Part shown: positions 45,586-55,547 of the stretch, one piece after another
Layout of the letters: each line of letters starts with the position of its first letter
Position numbering within the stretch: position 1 is the first letter of the stretch
From: an uncultured Treponema sp.
Lineage (GTDB): Bacteria; Spirochaetota; Spirochaetia; Treponematales; Treponemataceae
Assembly (NCBI GenBank): GCA_945868875.1
Contig: CAMBMW010000002.1
Location: 1-56,041 of the forward strand
Direction: 5' to 3'
DNA length: 56,041 nt
Notes under the pieces: generated by a model
Told to the model about the DNA's origin: nothing
The model's database searches: none
Seen by the model: the letters and a program-made list of their open reading frames with translations, nothing else
Translations under genes and position numbers: made by a program

Positions 45586-46782
45586 TTACATTCTTTCTCT
45601 TATTGCTTTAATAAACTGCCATGAATCAAGCACTTCTTTAGCTTTTGGTTCAGCAATGCGTGCAATATCTCCAGTCATATAACCTTCTTCGATAGTTTGC
45701 AAAGTAGCTTTTTCAAGTTTTTTTGCAAAATCAACGAGTTCGGTAGTTCCATCAAGTTCACCACGTTTTGCAAGAGCTCCTGTCCAGGCAAAAATTGTAG
45801 CAACAGGGTTTGTAGAAGTTTTTTCACCTTTCAAATATCTGTAATAGTGCTTTTGAACAGTTCCGTGACTTGCTTCATATTCAAAGTTTCCGTCAGGACT
45901 TACAAGAACAGAAGTCATCATTGCAAGCGAACCGCAAGCAGAAGCAATCATATCGCTCATAACATCGCCATCGTAATTTTTTGTAGCCCACATAAAACCA
46001 CCGTCAGAACGCATGACACGAGCAACAGCGTCGTCAATCAAAGTGTAAAAATATTCAATTCCAGCTTCATCAAATTTTGCCTTGTATTCATCATCAAAAA
46101 CTCTTTGGAAAATGGCTTTGAAGTTTCCGTCATAAGTTTTAGAAATGGTATCTTTTGCACCGAACCAAACACTTAGTTTTCTATCCAAAGCATAAGTAAA
46201 ACAACAGCGTGCAAAACTTTCGATAGATTTATCCAGATTGTGAATTCCCTGAATAATTCCAGGACCTTTCATATCCATTATAGTTTTGCGAATTTCTTTT
46301 CCATCTACGCCAGTGAAAACAAGTTCAGCTTTTCCAGCTGTAGGACATTTGATTTCGCAGTTTTTGTAAACATCGCCGTAAGCATGACGACCAAGAACAA
46401 TAGGTTTTTTCCAGCATGAAACTGTTCCATGAATATTTTTTACAAAAATAGGTTCGCGGAAAACAGTGCCGTCTAATTCAGCTCGAATAATTCCATTTGG
46501 AGAAGGAGTAAGCTGTTTTAGGTGATATTCCTCAACACGAGCCTGATTTGAAGTAATAGTTGCACATTTAACACCCACTCCTAAGCGTTTAATTGCTGCG
46601 GCTGCATCGTAAGTAACTTTATCATCAGAATCATCACGACTTTTAAGACTCAAATCGTAATATTCTGTTTTTAAATCCACAAAAGGCAAAAGGAGTTCAT
46701 CCTTAATCACCTGCCATAAAACACGAGTCATCTCATCGCCATCGAGCTCAGCGATAGCATTTTTCATTTGAATCTTAGCCAT
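45586..46782 (-). CDS. icd: NADP-dependent isocitrate dehydrogenase, eukaryote-like type
   Basis: Oxidatively decarboxylates isocitrate to 2-oxoglutarate. The 398 residues match the type with [21 protein letters not shown] at the start, the substrate segment [14 protein letters not shown], the Asp ligands in [21 protein letters not shown] and the NADP-loop region [21 protein letters not shown]. This is the homodimeric NADP type found in eukaryotes and some bacteria, not E. coli-like Icd. Its start region faces the aconitase-like gene across a 565-bp divergent gap. Confidence 0.95.
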   Translation of the reverse strand: MAKIQMKNAIAELDGDEMTRVLWQVIKDELLLPFVDLKTEYYDLSLKSRDDSDDKVTYDAAAAIKRLGVGVKCATITSNQARVEEYHLKQLTPSPNGIIRAELDGTVFREPIFVKNIHGTVSCWKKPIVLGRHAYGDVYKNCEIKCPTAGKAELVFTGVDGKEIRKTIMDMKGPGIIQGIHNLDKSIESFARCCFTYALDRKLSVWFGAKDTISKTYDGNFKAIFQRVFDDEYKAKFDEAGIEYFYTLIDDAVARVMRSDGGFMWATKNYDGDVMSDMIASACGSLAMMTSVLVSPDGNFEYEASHGTVQKHYYRYLKGEKTSTNPVATIFAWTGALAKRGELDGTTELVDFAKKLEKATLQTIEEGYMTGDIARIAEPKAKEVLDSWQFIKAIRERM

Positions 46783-46872
46783 AATGCACTTATTATAATA
46801 AATTTTATGTGGTCATTCAATTCTTTTAAAAAACTTTTGTAAAAATTAAAAAAAAGTATTTGGGAAAAAAAT

Positions 46873-47087
46873 GGGGACAGACCTCTATTAATTGGAAGTT
46901 GTGCGGTTAAAAGAGGGACAGTCCTCAATCGTTTAGAGAGTATGAAGTCTAAAACGGGGACAGTCCTATTTTTTTTTGTGAAACAAGGACTGTCCCTGTT
47001 TTAAAAATAAGGTATGTCCCTTTTTCCAAGCTTAAAAAACAAGGTCTGTCCCTCTTGTATTGAAGTGAAAAACAGGGACAGACCTTG
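46873..47087. repeat. array of seven GGGACAG-core palindromic repeats
   Basis: Copies of RGGGACAGWCC occur at 46873-46884 (+), 46915-46925 (+), 46956-46967 (+), 46986-46996 (-), 47010-47021 (-, variant), 47042-47053 (-) and 47074-47086 (+). Neighbours pair head-to-head: 46951-46967 with 46986-47002 (17 bp, one wobble) and 47040-47053 with 47074-47087 (14 bp). Spacers vary and contain no ORF. The GGGACAG core resembles REP-type palindromes associated with RAYT transposases in other bacteria; no such transposase is in the window. Confidence 0.75.
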
Positions 47088-47145
47088 AATTATCTGTCCA
47101 TGTGTTTTGTGAGATGTAAGAAAACTTTTTGTGGTATTTAAATGG

Positions 47146-47218
47146 CACCAAGCATGGAGCCGTAGCCGAAGGCTAGTCCGCAAGGACCGAGTGATTAACG
47201 AGCGGCGTAACGCGCCTA
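47146..47218. repeat. GC-rich hairpin element upstream of the aconitase-like gene
   Basis: A 73-bp GC-rich patch with small stems: TAGCC-GAA-GGCTA (47163-47175), GTCC-GCAA-GGAC (47176-47187, a GNRA-type loop) and GGCG/CGCC (47204-47216). It is next to the GGGACAG array in the same gap. Nothing else supported in 46783-47347 apart from the ribosome site GGAG at 47338-47341. Confidence 0.6.
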
Positions 47219-47347
47219 CTTAACTGAATTTGTGCTGATAAATTTATTGTGAACTTTCCTTTTTTATTTATTTCATGGATTTTTTATTGAGAAAATGCGT
47301 GAATTGTGATAGAATTTTGTATATTTTTTTTATCTTTGGAGACTCTT

Positions 47348-49582
47348 ATGAAACTTTGGCAGTCTGGTGCTTATTTTGTTGACGGAAAACTGGTTGAATC
47401 GGCTGATGGTTGTAATGTCTGTGATGGCAGAAAAAAAACTATGGCTTATTCTATTTTGCAAAATCATAATACTTCTGGTGATGATGCAAAACTTAAAATA
47501 AAATTTGATAAAATTACTTCCCATGATATCACTTATGTTGGAATTATTCAGACTGCAAGAGCTTCTGGGCTTAAAAAATTTCCTCTTCCTTATGTTTTGA
47601 CGAACTGTCATAATTCGCTTTGTGCTGTTGGCGGAACTATTAATGAAGATGACCATATGTTTGGTTTGACTTGTGCGCAAAAGTATGGTGGAGTTTATGT
47701 TCCTCCTCACATGGCTGTTATTCATCAGTATGCTCGTGAAATGCTTGCTGAATGTGGCGGTATGATTTTGGGTTCTGACAGTCACACTCGTTATGGTGCG
47801 CTTGGTACTATGGCTATTGGTGAAGGCGGGGGAGAACTTGCAAAGCAGCTTTTGAATAAAACTTATGATGTTGCTTATCCTGGTGTGGTTGCTGTTTATT
47901 TAACTGGTGAACCAGTTCCTGGTGTTGGTCCGCAGGATGTTGCTTTGGCTATTATAAAGGCTGTTTTTGATAATGGTTATGTTAAAAATAAAGTTATGGA
48001 GTTTACAGGTCCTGGCGTTTCTAAGTTGAGTGCTGATTTCCGCATTGGTGTGGACGTTATGACTACAGAAACTACATGTCTTTCTTCTATCTGGCGTACT
48101 GATGAAAAAATTGAAGAATGGTACGAAATTCATGGTCGTCCAGATGCTTATAAAGAATTGAATCCTCAAAATGGTGCTTATTATGATGGTGCTATTGAAA
48201 TTGATTTAAGTGAAATTCGTCCGATGATTGCACTTCCGTTCCATCCTTCCTGCGCTTATACTATAGAAGAAGTGAATAAAAATTTAATGGATGTTTTGGA
48301 TGAAACTGAAAAGCGTGCAAAAATTTCTTTTGGTGATAAGGTTCAGTTTACGCTCAAAAACAAAGTGATTGATGGTAAGCTTTATGTTGACCAGGGTGTT
48401 ATTGCTGGTTGTGCTGGTGGTGGATTTGAAAACATTTGTGCTGCTGCTGATATTCTTAAAGGAAAAGATACTGGAAATGGCAAATTCCTTTTGAATGTTT
48501 ATCCAGCTTCTATGCCTGTTTATCAGGAATTGATGAAAAATGGTGCTTTTAGCGCTCTTGTGAGTGCAGGTGCTATTATTAAAACTGCATTCTGTGGTCC
48601 TTGTTTTGGTGCTGGGGATACTCCTGCAAATGGTGCATTTTCTATTCGTCATTCAACTAGAAATTTCCCTAATCGTGAAGGTTCTAAGATTCAAAACGGA
48701 CAGCTTTCTTCTGTTGCCCTTATGGATGCTCGTTCTATTGCAGCTACGGCAGCAAATAAAGGCTTCCTTACTGCTGCTACTGAATTTGATACAGAATTTA
48801 GTGGTAAAAAATATTTCTTTGATAAAGCTATTTATGATAAACGTGTTTATGATTCAAAAGGTGTTGCTCATCCTGAAGTAAATATTCAGTTTGGTCCAAA
48901 TATTAAAGACTGGCCTGAACAAAAAGAACTTGGTAATGATTTGCTTTTAAAAGTTGTTTCTGAAATCCATGATCCTGTTACAACTACTGATGAATTGATT
49001 CCTTCTGGTGAAACTTCAAGTTTCCGCTCAAATCCTCTTGGACTTGCAGAGTTTACTTTGAGTCGTAAAGATCCAGCTTATGTTGGTCGTGCAAAAGCTG
49101 TGCGCGATATGAATGATGAAATAAAAGCTGAGATTAAACAGGTTGTAACTGCATTGGCTAAAAAAGATGCTGATTTGGGAGCAAAGGCTGCAAGTGCTCA
49201 GATTGGTTCTACTATTTTTGCATGTAAACCTGGTGACGGTTCTGCTCGTGAACAGGCTGCAAGTTGTCAGCGTGTTTTGGGGGCAAGTGCTAATATTGCA
49301 AATGAATATGCAACAAAAAGATATCGTTCAAATCTTATTAACTGGGGAATGTTGCCTTTTGTTTATAAAGATGGTGATAAAAATCTTCCTTTTGTAAATG
49401 ATGACTATGTTTTTATTCCAGAAGTAAGAAAGATGATTTGTGATAAATTACCTTGCGTAAAAGCTTATGCCGTTAAAAAAGATGGCTCAGTCAATGAGTT
49501 TGAACTTTCAGTTGGAGATTTGACTGATGATGAAAGAAAAATAATTTTGGCAGGTTGCTTGATTAATTTTTATAGAGAATAA
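47348..49582 (+). CDS. aconitase-family hydratase (YbhJ-like)
   Basis: A 744-residue protein from the ATG at 47348 (GGAG 6 nt upstream). Aconitase-type segments are present: [25 protein letters not shown], cluster-cysteine candidates in IAGCAGGG (about residue 355) and CGPCFGAGD (about 416), and the active-site-like [11 protein letters not shown]. The canonical GSCTNS reads AGCAGG, as in the E. coli YbhJ-type putative hydratases, so substrate identity is uncertain. The divergent icd suggests the aconitase step (inference). A 4Fe-4S enzyme here would depend on the SUF genes. Confidence 0.85.
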   Translation: MKLWQSGAYFVDGKLVESADGCNVCDGRKKTMAYSILQNHNTSGDDAKLKIKFDKITSHDITYVGIIQTARASGLKKFPLPYVLTNCHNSLCAVGGTINEDDHMFGLTCAQKYGGVYVPPHMAVIHQYAREMLAECGGMILGSDSHTRYGALGTMAIGEGGGELAKQLLNKTYDVAYPGVVAVYLTGEPVPGVGPQDVALAIIKAVFDNGYVKNKVMEFTGPGVSKLSADFRIGVDVMTTETTCLSSIWRTDEKIEEWYEIHGRPDAYKELNPQNGAYYDGAIEIDLSEIRPMIALPFHPSCAYTIEEVNKNLMDVLDETEKRAKISFGDKVQFTLKNKVIDGKLYVDQGVIAGCAGGGFENICAAADILKGKDTGNGKFLLNVYPASMPVYQELMKNGAFSALVSAGAIIKTAFCGPCFGAGDTPANGAFSIRHSTRNFPNREGSKIQNGQLSSVALMDARSIAATAANKGFLTAATEFDTEFSGKKYFFDKAIYDKRVYDSKGVAHPEVNIQFGPNIKDWPEQKELGNDLLLKVVSEIHDPVTTTDELIPSGETSSFRSNPLGLAEFTLSRKDPAYVGRAKAVRDMNDEIKAEIKQVVTALAKKDADLGAKAASAQIGSTIFACKPGDGSAREQAASCQRVLGASANIANEYATKRYRSNLINWGMLPFVYKDGDKNLPFVNDDYVFIPEVRKMICDKLPCVKAYAVKKDGSVNEFELSVGDLTDDERKIILAGCLINFYRE

Positions 49583-49593
49583 ACCAAAAAAAG

Positions 49594-49663
49594 CACCTCC
49601 TTGTAGTTTTTGACAATTTTTTTTATGGAATTATTGTTGAAATTTCAAGTGAGGTGATTTTTT
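49594..49663 (+). terminator. long-loop terminator after the hydratase gene
   Basis: CACCTC (49594-49599) and TTG (49601-49603) pair with CAA (49646-49648) and GAGGTG (49651-49656), followed by a short T-run to 49663. The loop of about 40 nt contains the candidate promoter at 49610. Confidence 0.55.
49610..49637 (+). promoter_or_regulatory. promoter candidate for udp operon
   Basis: A perfect -35 TTGACA (49610-49615) lies 16 bp before TATTGT (49632-49637). It sits in the loop of the upstream terminator, about 45 nt before the udp start, whose ribosome site is a G-run (49673-49677). Confidence 0.45.
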
Positions 49664-49683
49664 AATCTTTTGGGGGTAAAAAA

Positions 49684-50463
49684 ATGGTTGATTATACTGA
49701 AGGTTCTAATAAACAATATCATACTGGTGTTGGTGCTGATGATATTGGAAAATATGTAATACTGCCAGGAGACCCCAAACGATGCAAAAAAATTGCAGAA
49801 CATTTTGATGATGCAAAACTTGTTGCAGATGTCCGCGAGTATACAACTTACACTGGTTATCTTGATGGTGTAAAGGTTAGTGTTACTTCTACTGGAATTG
49901 GAGGACCTTCTGCAAGTATTGCAATTGATGAATTAGTAAAATGTGGTGCTCATACTTTTATTCGGGTAGGAACTTGCGGCGGAATGCAGGAAGAAGTAAT
50001 CGGTGGGGATGTTGTGATTGCAACTGGTGCTGTTCGTATGGAAGGAACTAGTCGTGAGTTTGCCCCTATTGAATATCCTGCTGTTGCTAATATTGACTGT
50101 GTGAACGCATTGATTGATGCTGCAAAATTGTTAAATATCAATCATCATGTTGGTGTTGTTCAGTGTAAAGATTCTTTTTTTGGGCAACACGAACCAGAAA
50201 TTATGCCTGTAAGTTATGAGTTGGAAAACAAATGGCAGGCATGGCTTAGAATGGGCTGTTTGGCTTCTGAAATGGAAAGTGCTGCTTTGTTTATTGCGGG
50301 GCAGTTTATGCGAGTGAGAGTAGGCAGTTGTTTTCTGGTAGTTGCAAATCAGGAACGCGCCAAAAAAGGGCTTGAAAACAAACAGGTTCATGATACTGAG
50401 CTTGCAATAAAAGTTGCAGTTCAAAGTTTGCGAAATCTCATAAAAAAGGATTTTAATAAATGA
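49684..50463 (+). CDS. udp: uridine phosphorylase
   Basis: Phosphorolyses uridine (and often deoxyuridine) to uracil and ribose-1-phosphate. The 259 residues show [19 protein letters not shown], the nucleoside site [30 protein letters not shown] and [12 protein letters not shown], close to E. coli Udp. A substrate-binding EMESAALF completes the fold. Its stop overlaps the next gene by 4 nt (ATGA), which ties it to the sensor-GGDEF protein. Confidence 0.93.
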   Translation: MVDYTEGSNKQYHTGVGADDIGKYVILPGDPKRCKKIAEHFDDAKLVADVREYTTYTGYLDGVKVSVTSTGIGGPSASIAIDELVKCGAHTFIRVGTCGGMQEEVIGGDVVIATGAVRMEGTSREFAPIEYPAVANIDCVNALIDAAKLLNINHHVGVVQCKDSFFGQHEPEIMPVSYELENKWQAWLRMGCLASEMESAALFIAGQFMRVRVGSCFLVVANQERAKKGLENKQVHDTELAIKVAVQSLRNLIKKDFNK

Positions 50464-52349
50464 AAAAAAAAATTGCTGTACTTTCATGTGGATGGTCATA
50501 TTACTTTATAAATGATTTTATAAACGGAATGAGAGAAAATCTCAAAGAAACTTCGGCTGATATATATCTTTTTAATTGTTATGATTATACTGAATTTTCT
50601 GGTTATCCGAATCTCACTGGTTATTCGGTTTATAAACTCATCAATTATGAAGATTATGATGGTGTCATTATTCTTTCTGATTTGATAAACAGTCCACGAG
50701 TTTTGGAGATGGAGCGTCAGCGTGTTTTAAAATCTGGAAAAAATGTTTTATCAGTTAATTCAAAATTAAAAGACATTTCTTCAATCCGAATTGATAATTA
50801 TTCTGGAACTTACGAACTTGTTTCACATCTGATTACAGAACATAAAATAACAGATTTTGCTTTTATTTCAGGGAAAGAAACTTCTGTTGATATTTGTGAA
50901 AGATATAAAGCATTTCGAGAAGCTCTTCAAAATAACAAAATTCCAATCAATATGGATAAAGTTTATTTTACACAAAGAAGTGATTATAATTCCACTTATG
51001 ATTTTCTTAAAGAAAAATTTCTTGATAAAGAAAGTTTTCCAAAAGCTTTTGTGTGTGCTACAGATTTGATGGCTATGGCTGTTTTGAAAGTAGCTATTGA
51101 AAAGGGGGTAAAGGTTCCCCAGGAAATGAAAATTATCGGATACGATGACATTCCATATTCAAGGCTTTCGAATCCTACGATTTCAACTGTAAAAAGCAAT
51201 GCTCACAAAGTGGGTGCGGAGGCAGCAAAAAGAGTTTTAAATTGTTTTAATGCAAATCAAATTGTCACTGTGAAAACTTCTCCAGTTTATAGGGAATCCT
51301 GCGGTTGTGAAAAAAAAGAAAATGATTCACTTGAAAATATTGCTTTTACAATGCTCGCAAGCGAAAAACAAAATGAATATTTCTCTGCACAAATGGAAAA
51401 TATTGAAGAAATCTTTACAGAAGCAACTGATGTTTTTACTCTTCTGACAAATCTTGAAGTTTTCTTTGCAAAAAATCACACTTTTGAGGGCTCAGATTTT
51501 TGTATTTTCCTGAAATCTGACTGGTCATCTGTTCTTATCAATTCTACAGAAAAACTTCCGCAGAATCTGTCTTATGGTCAGCAAGTACAGGCTATCACTT
51601 CTATTCAAAATAATGAAAAATATACAAGGGAAATCATAAACACAAGAGATTTGATTCCTTCAAAAATGAAGAGTGATGAAAATAATGTTTATTTGATTAT
51701 GCCGATTTATAATCATTCTTATGTTCACGGATATTATGTTTCCAAAAATAATCTTGCACTTATTGAAAAACATTATGGTTATACGTGGACTAGAACATTT
51801 GGAAATGCCATTGAACGTTTTAGAAAGCAGAATATGTTTAAAAATATGAGTCAGCAGTATCTGCGGCTTTCTACAAGAGATGCGCTTTCTGGCATGATAA
51901 ATCGAGTTGGACTTGAAAAAATTGCAAAACCATTTTATTCCCAAAATAAAAAAAATGGACTTACGACTGTGCTTTTCTTTGTGGATATTAACAAAATGAA
52001 GCATATTAATGATAATTTTGGACATTTACACGGAGATTTGGCAGTAAAAACTATTGCATCCTGTGTTATGGAGGCTATTCCAAAAACCTGGCTTCCAATT
52101 CGCTATGGTGGAGATGAATTTCTTGTTGTAGGGAACAGTAAGAATTACAACGGCGAAGATTATTGCAAAATTATCACTGATTTAATCACAAAAAAAACTT
52201 CGATTATGCAGTTGCCTTATAATCTGTCTGCAAGTATTGGAAGTTATTCTGTTTTACCAACATCAACTCTCACTTTGGAAGAAGCTGTTGAAAAATGTGA
52301 TGAAGTTATGTATAAAGTGAAAGAAGAATATCACAAAAGAATGCAGTGA
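50460..52349 (+). CDS. LacI-type ligand-binding domain fused to GGDEF diguanylate cyclase
   Basis: A 629-residue protein. Residues 1-285 are a PBP1/LacI-type sugar or nucleoside-binding domain ([21 protein letters not shown]-like [35 protein letters not shown]) but without the DNA-binding helix-turn-helix of LacI repressors. A middle region (about 290-460) may be GAF-like. The C-terminal GGDEF domain (about 465-629) has [20 protein letters not shown] and the catalytic YGGDEF at about 547-552. The allosteric I-site RxxD is replaced by PKTW. Absence of a membrane segment means it senses a cytoplasmic ligand and makes c-di-GMP (inference). Confidence 0.88.
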   Translation: MKKKIAVLSCGWSYYFINDFINGMRENLKETSADIYLFNCYDYTEFSGYPNLTGYSVYKLINYEDYDGVIILSDLINSPRVLEMERQRVLKSGKNVLSVNSKLKDISSIRIDNYSGTYELVSHLITEHKITDFAFISGKETSVDICERYKAFREALQNNKIPINMDKVYFTQRSDYNSTYDFLKEKFLDKESFPKAFVCATDLMAMAVLKVAIEKGVKVPQEMKIIGYDDIPYSRLSNPTISTVKSNAHKVGAEAAKRVLNCFNANQIVTVKTSPVYRESCGCEKKENDSLENIAFTMLASEKQNEYFSAQMENIEEIFTEATDVFTLLTNLEVFFAKNHTFEGSDFCIFLKSDWSSVLINSTEKLPQNLSYGQQVQAITSIQNNEKYTREIINTRDLIPSKMKSDENNVYLIMPIYNHSYVHGYYVSKNNLALIEKHYGYTWTRTFGNAIERFRKQNMFKNMSQQYLRLSTRDALSGMINRVGLEKIAKPFYSQNKKNGLTTVLFFVDINKMKHINDNFGHLHGDLAVKTIASCVMEAIPKTWLPIRYGGDEFLVVGNSKNYNGEDYCKIITDLITKKTSIMQLPYNLSASIGSYSVLPTSTLTLEEAVEKCDEVMYKVKEEYHKRMQ

Positions 52350-52362
52350 GGTTTTGTTTTTT

Positions 52363-53466
52363 ATGACTATTGATGCAAAACAGCTTTATTTTATACTTGA
52401 TAATACTCCTTCAGAACAAAACATTATGCTTGTCGGAAAACATGGTATAGGAAAGTCAAGAATTCTTGAAGAATATTTTTCTGCCAGAGGGCAAAAAGTT
52501 GTAACTCTTTTTTTGGGGCAGATGAGCGACCCTGGTGATTTAATCGGTTTACCAGAAAAAAACAGTAAGACTGGCAGAACAGATTTCATGCTTCCTTATT
52601 GGTTTCCTGTTGATGATAAACCTGTCGTGCTTTTTTTAGACGAATTGAACAGAGCCAGACCCGAAGTTCTTCAGACAGTTATGGATTTAACTCTGAACAG
52701 AAAACTTGCTGGAAAATCCCTTCCAAAAGGCAGCAGAATTATCAGTGCAGTTAATAATGGAAATGAATATCAATTGACAGATTTGGATCCGGCTTTGGTG
52801 AGCAGGTTTAACATTTATGAGTTTTCACCAACTGTAGAAGACTGGCTTGAATGGGCAAAGAATTCAGAAATTGACAACAGAATTATTTCTTTTATTTCTG
52901 AAAATCCTGATTTTTTGGATGAGGCGGATATTCAAAACGAAAGTGATAATTTTGAACGACATCCAGACAGACGAAGCTGGGAGAGAACAAGTGAGATTAT
53001 CAAAAAAGTTCATAATCTAACAAACAGTCATCGCATTTTGATTGGCGGAATTATTGGAAACAGGATAAGTTCCTTATTTTTTGAATATATTTCACAATTA
53101 CAATTTCCAACAGCAAAAGAAGTTTTGAAAGGTGACTTTGAAAATGTTTTGCAGAAACTTGAAACTCTTGAATCAATAAATCTTGTTGAATTGAATGAAT
53201 CAATTGTAAAATATCTTGATTATTTAGGAAAAACGATTGGAGAAACGAAAGTTGAAGGAGAAAATTCTTTATCAGATGAATTAAATCAAATCTTTTCTAA
53301 TCTGAATAAATATTTCGATTTTCTTGAGAATGAAAACAGTAAAGAATTAGTGACCCATTTTATCAGCCTTTTTGATTCAAAAAAATATCAGGATGCACAG
53401 TGTTTGATTTTTGAACGACAAACAGATTTCTTTTACAGAATGTTTAATCAGTTGAAGGAATTTTAA
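52363..53466 (+). CDS. MoxR-family AAA+ ATPase
   Basis: A 367-residue protein. Walker A GKHGIGKS (25-32), Walker B VLFLDELNRARPEVL (about 87-101), sensor 1 ISAVNNGNEYQ and the Arg-finger region DPALVSRFNIYEF are intact, and a helical C-terminal domain follows. The start at 52363 is preferred over a TTG at 52354 because GTGAGG at 52346-52351 fits an 11-nt spacing. MoxR ATPases usually work with a VWA protein encoded next door, as here, to insert cofactors or remodel complexes. It starts 13 bp after the GGDEF gene. Confidence 0.87.
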   Translation: MTIDAKQLYFILDNTPSEQNIMLVGKHGIGKSRILEEYFSARGQKVVTLFLGQMSDPGDLIGLPEKNSKTGRTDFMLPYWFPVDDKPVVLFLDELNRARPEVLQTVMDLTLNRKLAGKSLPKGSRIISAVNNGNEYQLTDLDPALVSRFNIYEFSPTVEDWLEWAKNSEIDNRIISFISENPDFLDEADIQNESDNFERHPDRRSWERTSEIIKKVHNLTNSHRILIGGIIGNRISSLFFEYISQLQFPTAKEVLKGDFENVLQKLETLESINLVELNESIVKYLDYLGKTIGETKVEGENSLSDELNQIFSNLNKYFDFLENENSKELVTHFISLFDSKKYQDAQCLIFERQTDFFYRMFNQLKEF

Positions 53467-53500
53467 CTGCAAAACTCGTTTGTTTTGTGATTTATAAAAA

Positions 53501-54793
53501 ATGGAAAGTGTTGAGAAAAAATTAAAAAAAATAATTCAAAACTGGTTTTTCTCCAAACCTCTTTTTTTTACAATTGCCAGCTGGCATTCTCTTGTGGAAA
53601 ATTCTGAGCTTGCGGTGCCTCTTCGTTGTGGAAAGAAACGAATTGAATTTTCGCAGTTATTGTTGCAGAATGTGGAAATTGAGATTCTAGAGCATTATCT
53701 GGAACTTGAAATCTACAGAATTCTTTTAGGTCATCCTTATGCCAGAAAACCGTATAACTGCAAACAGAGCGTCTTGACAATTGCCAGTGATGTTACAGTT
53801 TATAAACTTTTGTCGCTGGAAAAAAACAATTTTATGAATTTGTTGAATCTTCCAAGCCTTGAATATTTGAAAAATCAAGCAGTGAGATTTCATACATTAA
53901 CGCATCCTTTAGGACTCAAGTGGTCAAAAAGTGAGGAAGAAAAATTTTTCCAGCGTAATCTTCATATCAACAATTCAACAGGATTTCTTGAAATAAATGA
54001 TGATTTGAATTTTGAGCAATGGTATAAAAAAATTTTATTTTTGATTCAGGAAACGGCAGTTGCTGGGGAAAATGCAGGTTTTTCTCAAGAAGTAGAAAAA
54101 TCGTTTGAACAGGAAGCTGAACTTTGGGAAGAAAATGAAGAAATTGAAAATAAAATTAAGTCTGAAATGAAAGAAGCTGAAATCTCAGAAGGTTGGGGTA
54201 GTGTGGGCGGCAATGTGCAGCGTCAACTTGTTGATAATTGCGATTTTTCTTTTGATTACAGACGCGCACTGATGAAATTTCGGCATAATATTGTGAATTC
54301 AAAACGAATGCTTACAAGAATGAAACCGAACCGACGTTATGGATTTTCTGCAATGGGAAGTCGTTATGACAGTAAAGCAAACCTTTTGATTGCTATTGAT
54401 GTGAGTGGTTCCATCACCGATGAAAGTATTGAACATTTTTATCATTGTATAAAACAATTTTTCTTTTTAAAAATAATAGAAAAGATTGATGTGATTTTTT
54501 TTGATGTAAATGTTATCAATAAAACCCCAATTGAATTGAAAAGAAAGATGAATTTAGAACAAGTCAGTGGAAATGGTGGAACAAATTTCCAGCCTGCAAT
54601 TGATTTCTTTTTTGAACATAAAAGTGATTATGACGGATTAATTTTTTTTACAGATGGTGAAGCAGATATTCCTGTCATTTCAAAAGGTTGTAAAGATATT
54701 TTGTGGATTTTAGACAGCAGACAAGCGTGGGAAAAATCAAAAAAATGGATATGTTCATTGGAAAAAAACAGTGCAACTTATCTTTCTTTTTGA
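53501..54793 (+). CDS. VWA protein with degenerate metallopeptidase-like domain (DUF2201-type)
   Basis: A 430-residue protein, partner type of the MoxR ATPase. The C-terminal half is a VWA domain with the MIDAS motif DVSGS (about 300), GNGGTNF and FFTDGEAD. The N-terminal half resembles the putative metallopeptidase domain found with such VWA proteins; the usual HExxH is replaced by LEIYR (69-73), losing both His ligands, while LLGHP and a later Asp (IASD) remain. A Glu-rich linker lies at about 200-230. Zinc catalysis is therefore unlikely. No strong ribosome site. Confidence 0.82.
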   Translation: MESVEKKLKKIIQNWFFSKPLFFTIASWHSLVENSELAVPLRCGKKRIEFSQLLLQNVEIEILEHYLELEIYRILLGHPYARKPYNCKQSVLTIASDVTVYKLLSLEKNNFMNLLNLPSLEYLKNQAVRFHTLTHPLGLKWSKSEEEKFFQRNLHINNSTGFLEINDDLNFEQWYKKILFLIQETAVAGENAGFSQEVEKSFEQEAELWEENEEIENKIKSEMKEAEISEGWGSVGGNVQRQLVDNCDFSFDYRRALMKFRHNIVNSKRMLTRMKPNRRYGFSAMGSRYDSKANLLIAIDVSGSITDESIEHFYHCIKQFFFLKIIEKIDVIFFDVNVINKTPIELKRKMNLEQVSGNGGTNFQPAIDFFFEHKSDYDGLIFFTDGEADIPVISKGCKDILWILDSRQAWEKSKKWICSLEKNSATYLSF

Positions 54794-54855
54794 TGAAATG
54801 AAAAACTTCTGAGCTGAATCAAACATAACCGATAATTAATCTGGAGGGTAAAAAA

Positions 54856-55470
54856 ATGTTTAATGATATTGAATCTGATTTTTGGAAAGAACAACTTTCA
54901 GCTATGCAAAAAAATAATCTTCTGCGAAAAGATTCAGACAAACTTTATATGTCAGATTGCGAAGAAAAGTTTGAAGATTTTAAACTTCTTCATCCTGAAT
55001 TGGTTATTGAATCAACATGCGGTGCAAATTACTGTTCTCTTGAGTTTTTTGTAACGCAAGATATTAAACTTCGTCTTTTTGTGCAGAATCAAACAAAAAT
55101 TACTTTTTTGCAACGAACAGATGACGATTTAATCAAAATTGCCGATGCAAAATTTCCGAATAATCCTTTTAAAGAAATTGAAGAATTTTTATCGCACAAA
55201 ACAGAGTTGAATAAACAAATTTTAAAGTTAAAAGAAGACAGTCTGATAATTCAAAAGCGACAAAGGTTTGCAATATTTTTTATAGAGGCCTACCTTGAAA
55301 AAAAAATAAGCGAAACTTTTTTTTGGAAGATTCAAAAAAACAAACAAAATCTTTCAGTCGAAGTTCAAAGAATCAATAAAACAAAGGAAGTATTTTCTTT
55401 TGAAGTGAATCTGGAACAGGAAATAAAAACTCAAATAGACTTTCAGATAAAAAGAATTACTAATCTTTAA
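54856..55470 (+). CDS. hypothetical protein after the MoxR-VWA pair
   Basis: A 204-residue soluble protein with no signal peptide, membrane segment or recognised motif. It is acidic and helix-prone in the N-terminal half (FWKEQLSAMQKNNLLRK), with a predicted long helix at about 108-155 rich in Lys/Glu, then a beta-like C-terminus. GGAGGG precedes the ATG. The 62-bp gap to the VWA gene and shared orientation suggest it belongs to the same operon. Function unknown. Confidence 0.65.
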   Translation: MFNDIESDFWKEQLSAMQKNNLLRKDSDKLYMSDCEEKFEDFKLLHPELVIESTCGANYCSLEFFVTQDIKLRLFVQNQTKITFLQRTDDDLIKIADAKFPNNPFKEIEEFLSHKTELNKQILKLKEDSLIIQKRQRFAIFFIEAYLEKKISETFFWKIQKNKQNLSVEVQRINKTKEVFSFEVNLEQEIKTQIDFQIKRITNL

Positions 55471-55547
55471 GTTGAATTTCATATTTAAACTTCATTTGTA
55501 TACAAAACAAAATATTACAGATTTTATTGTCTATTTTTTAAAAATAC

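Noticed and set aside
46873-47087. GGGACAG array as a CRISPR
   Set aside because: Repeats are 11-13 bp in both orientations with irregular, unrelated spacers and no cas genes nearby.
47143-47160. TGGCAC-like sequence as a sigma54 promoter
   Set aside because: The downstream TTGC element is missing at the required spacing, so it does not fit -24/-12.
47001-47183. 60-codon minus-strand ORF
   Set aside because: It is made from the GGGACAG repeats and the GC-rich patch, with no ribosome site and no plausible product.
55495-55506. Perfect 12-bp palindrome TTTGTATACAAA as a third ARG box
   Set aside because: It is shorter than the two argG boxes, lacks the A/T centre spacing, and AT-rich palindromes this size are expected by chance.
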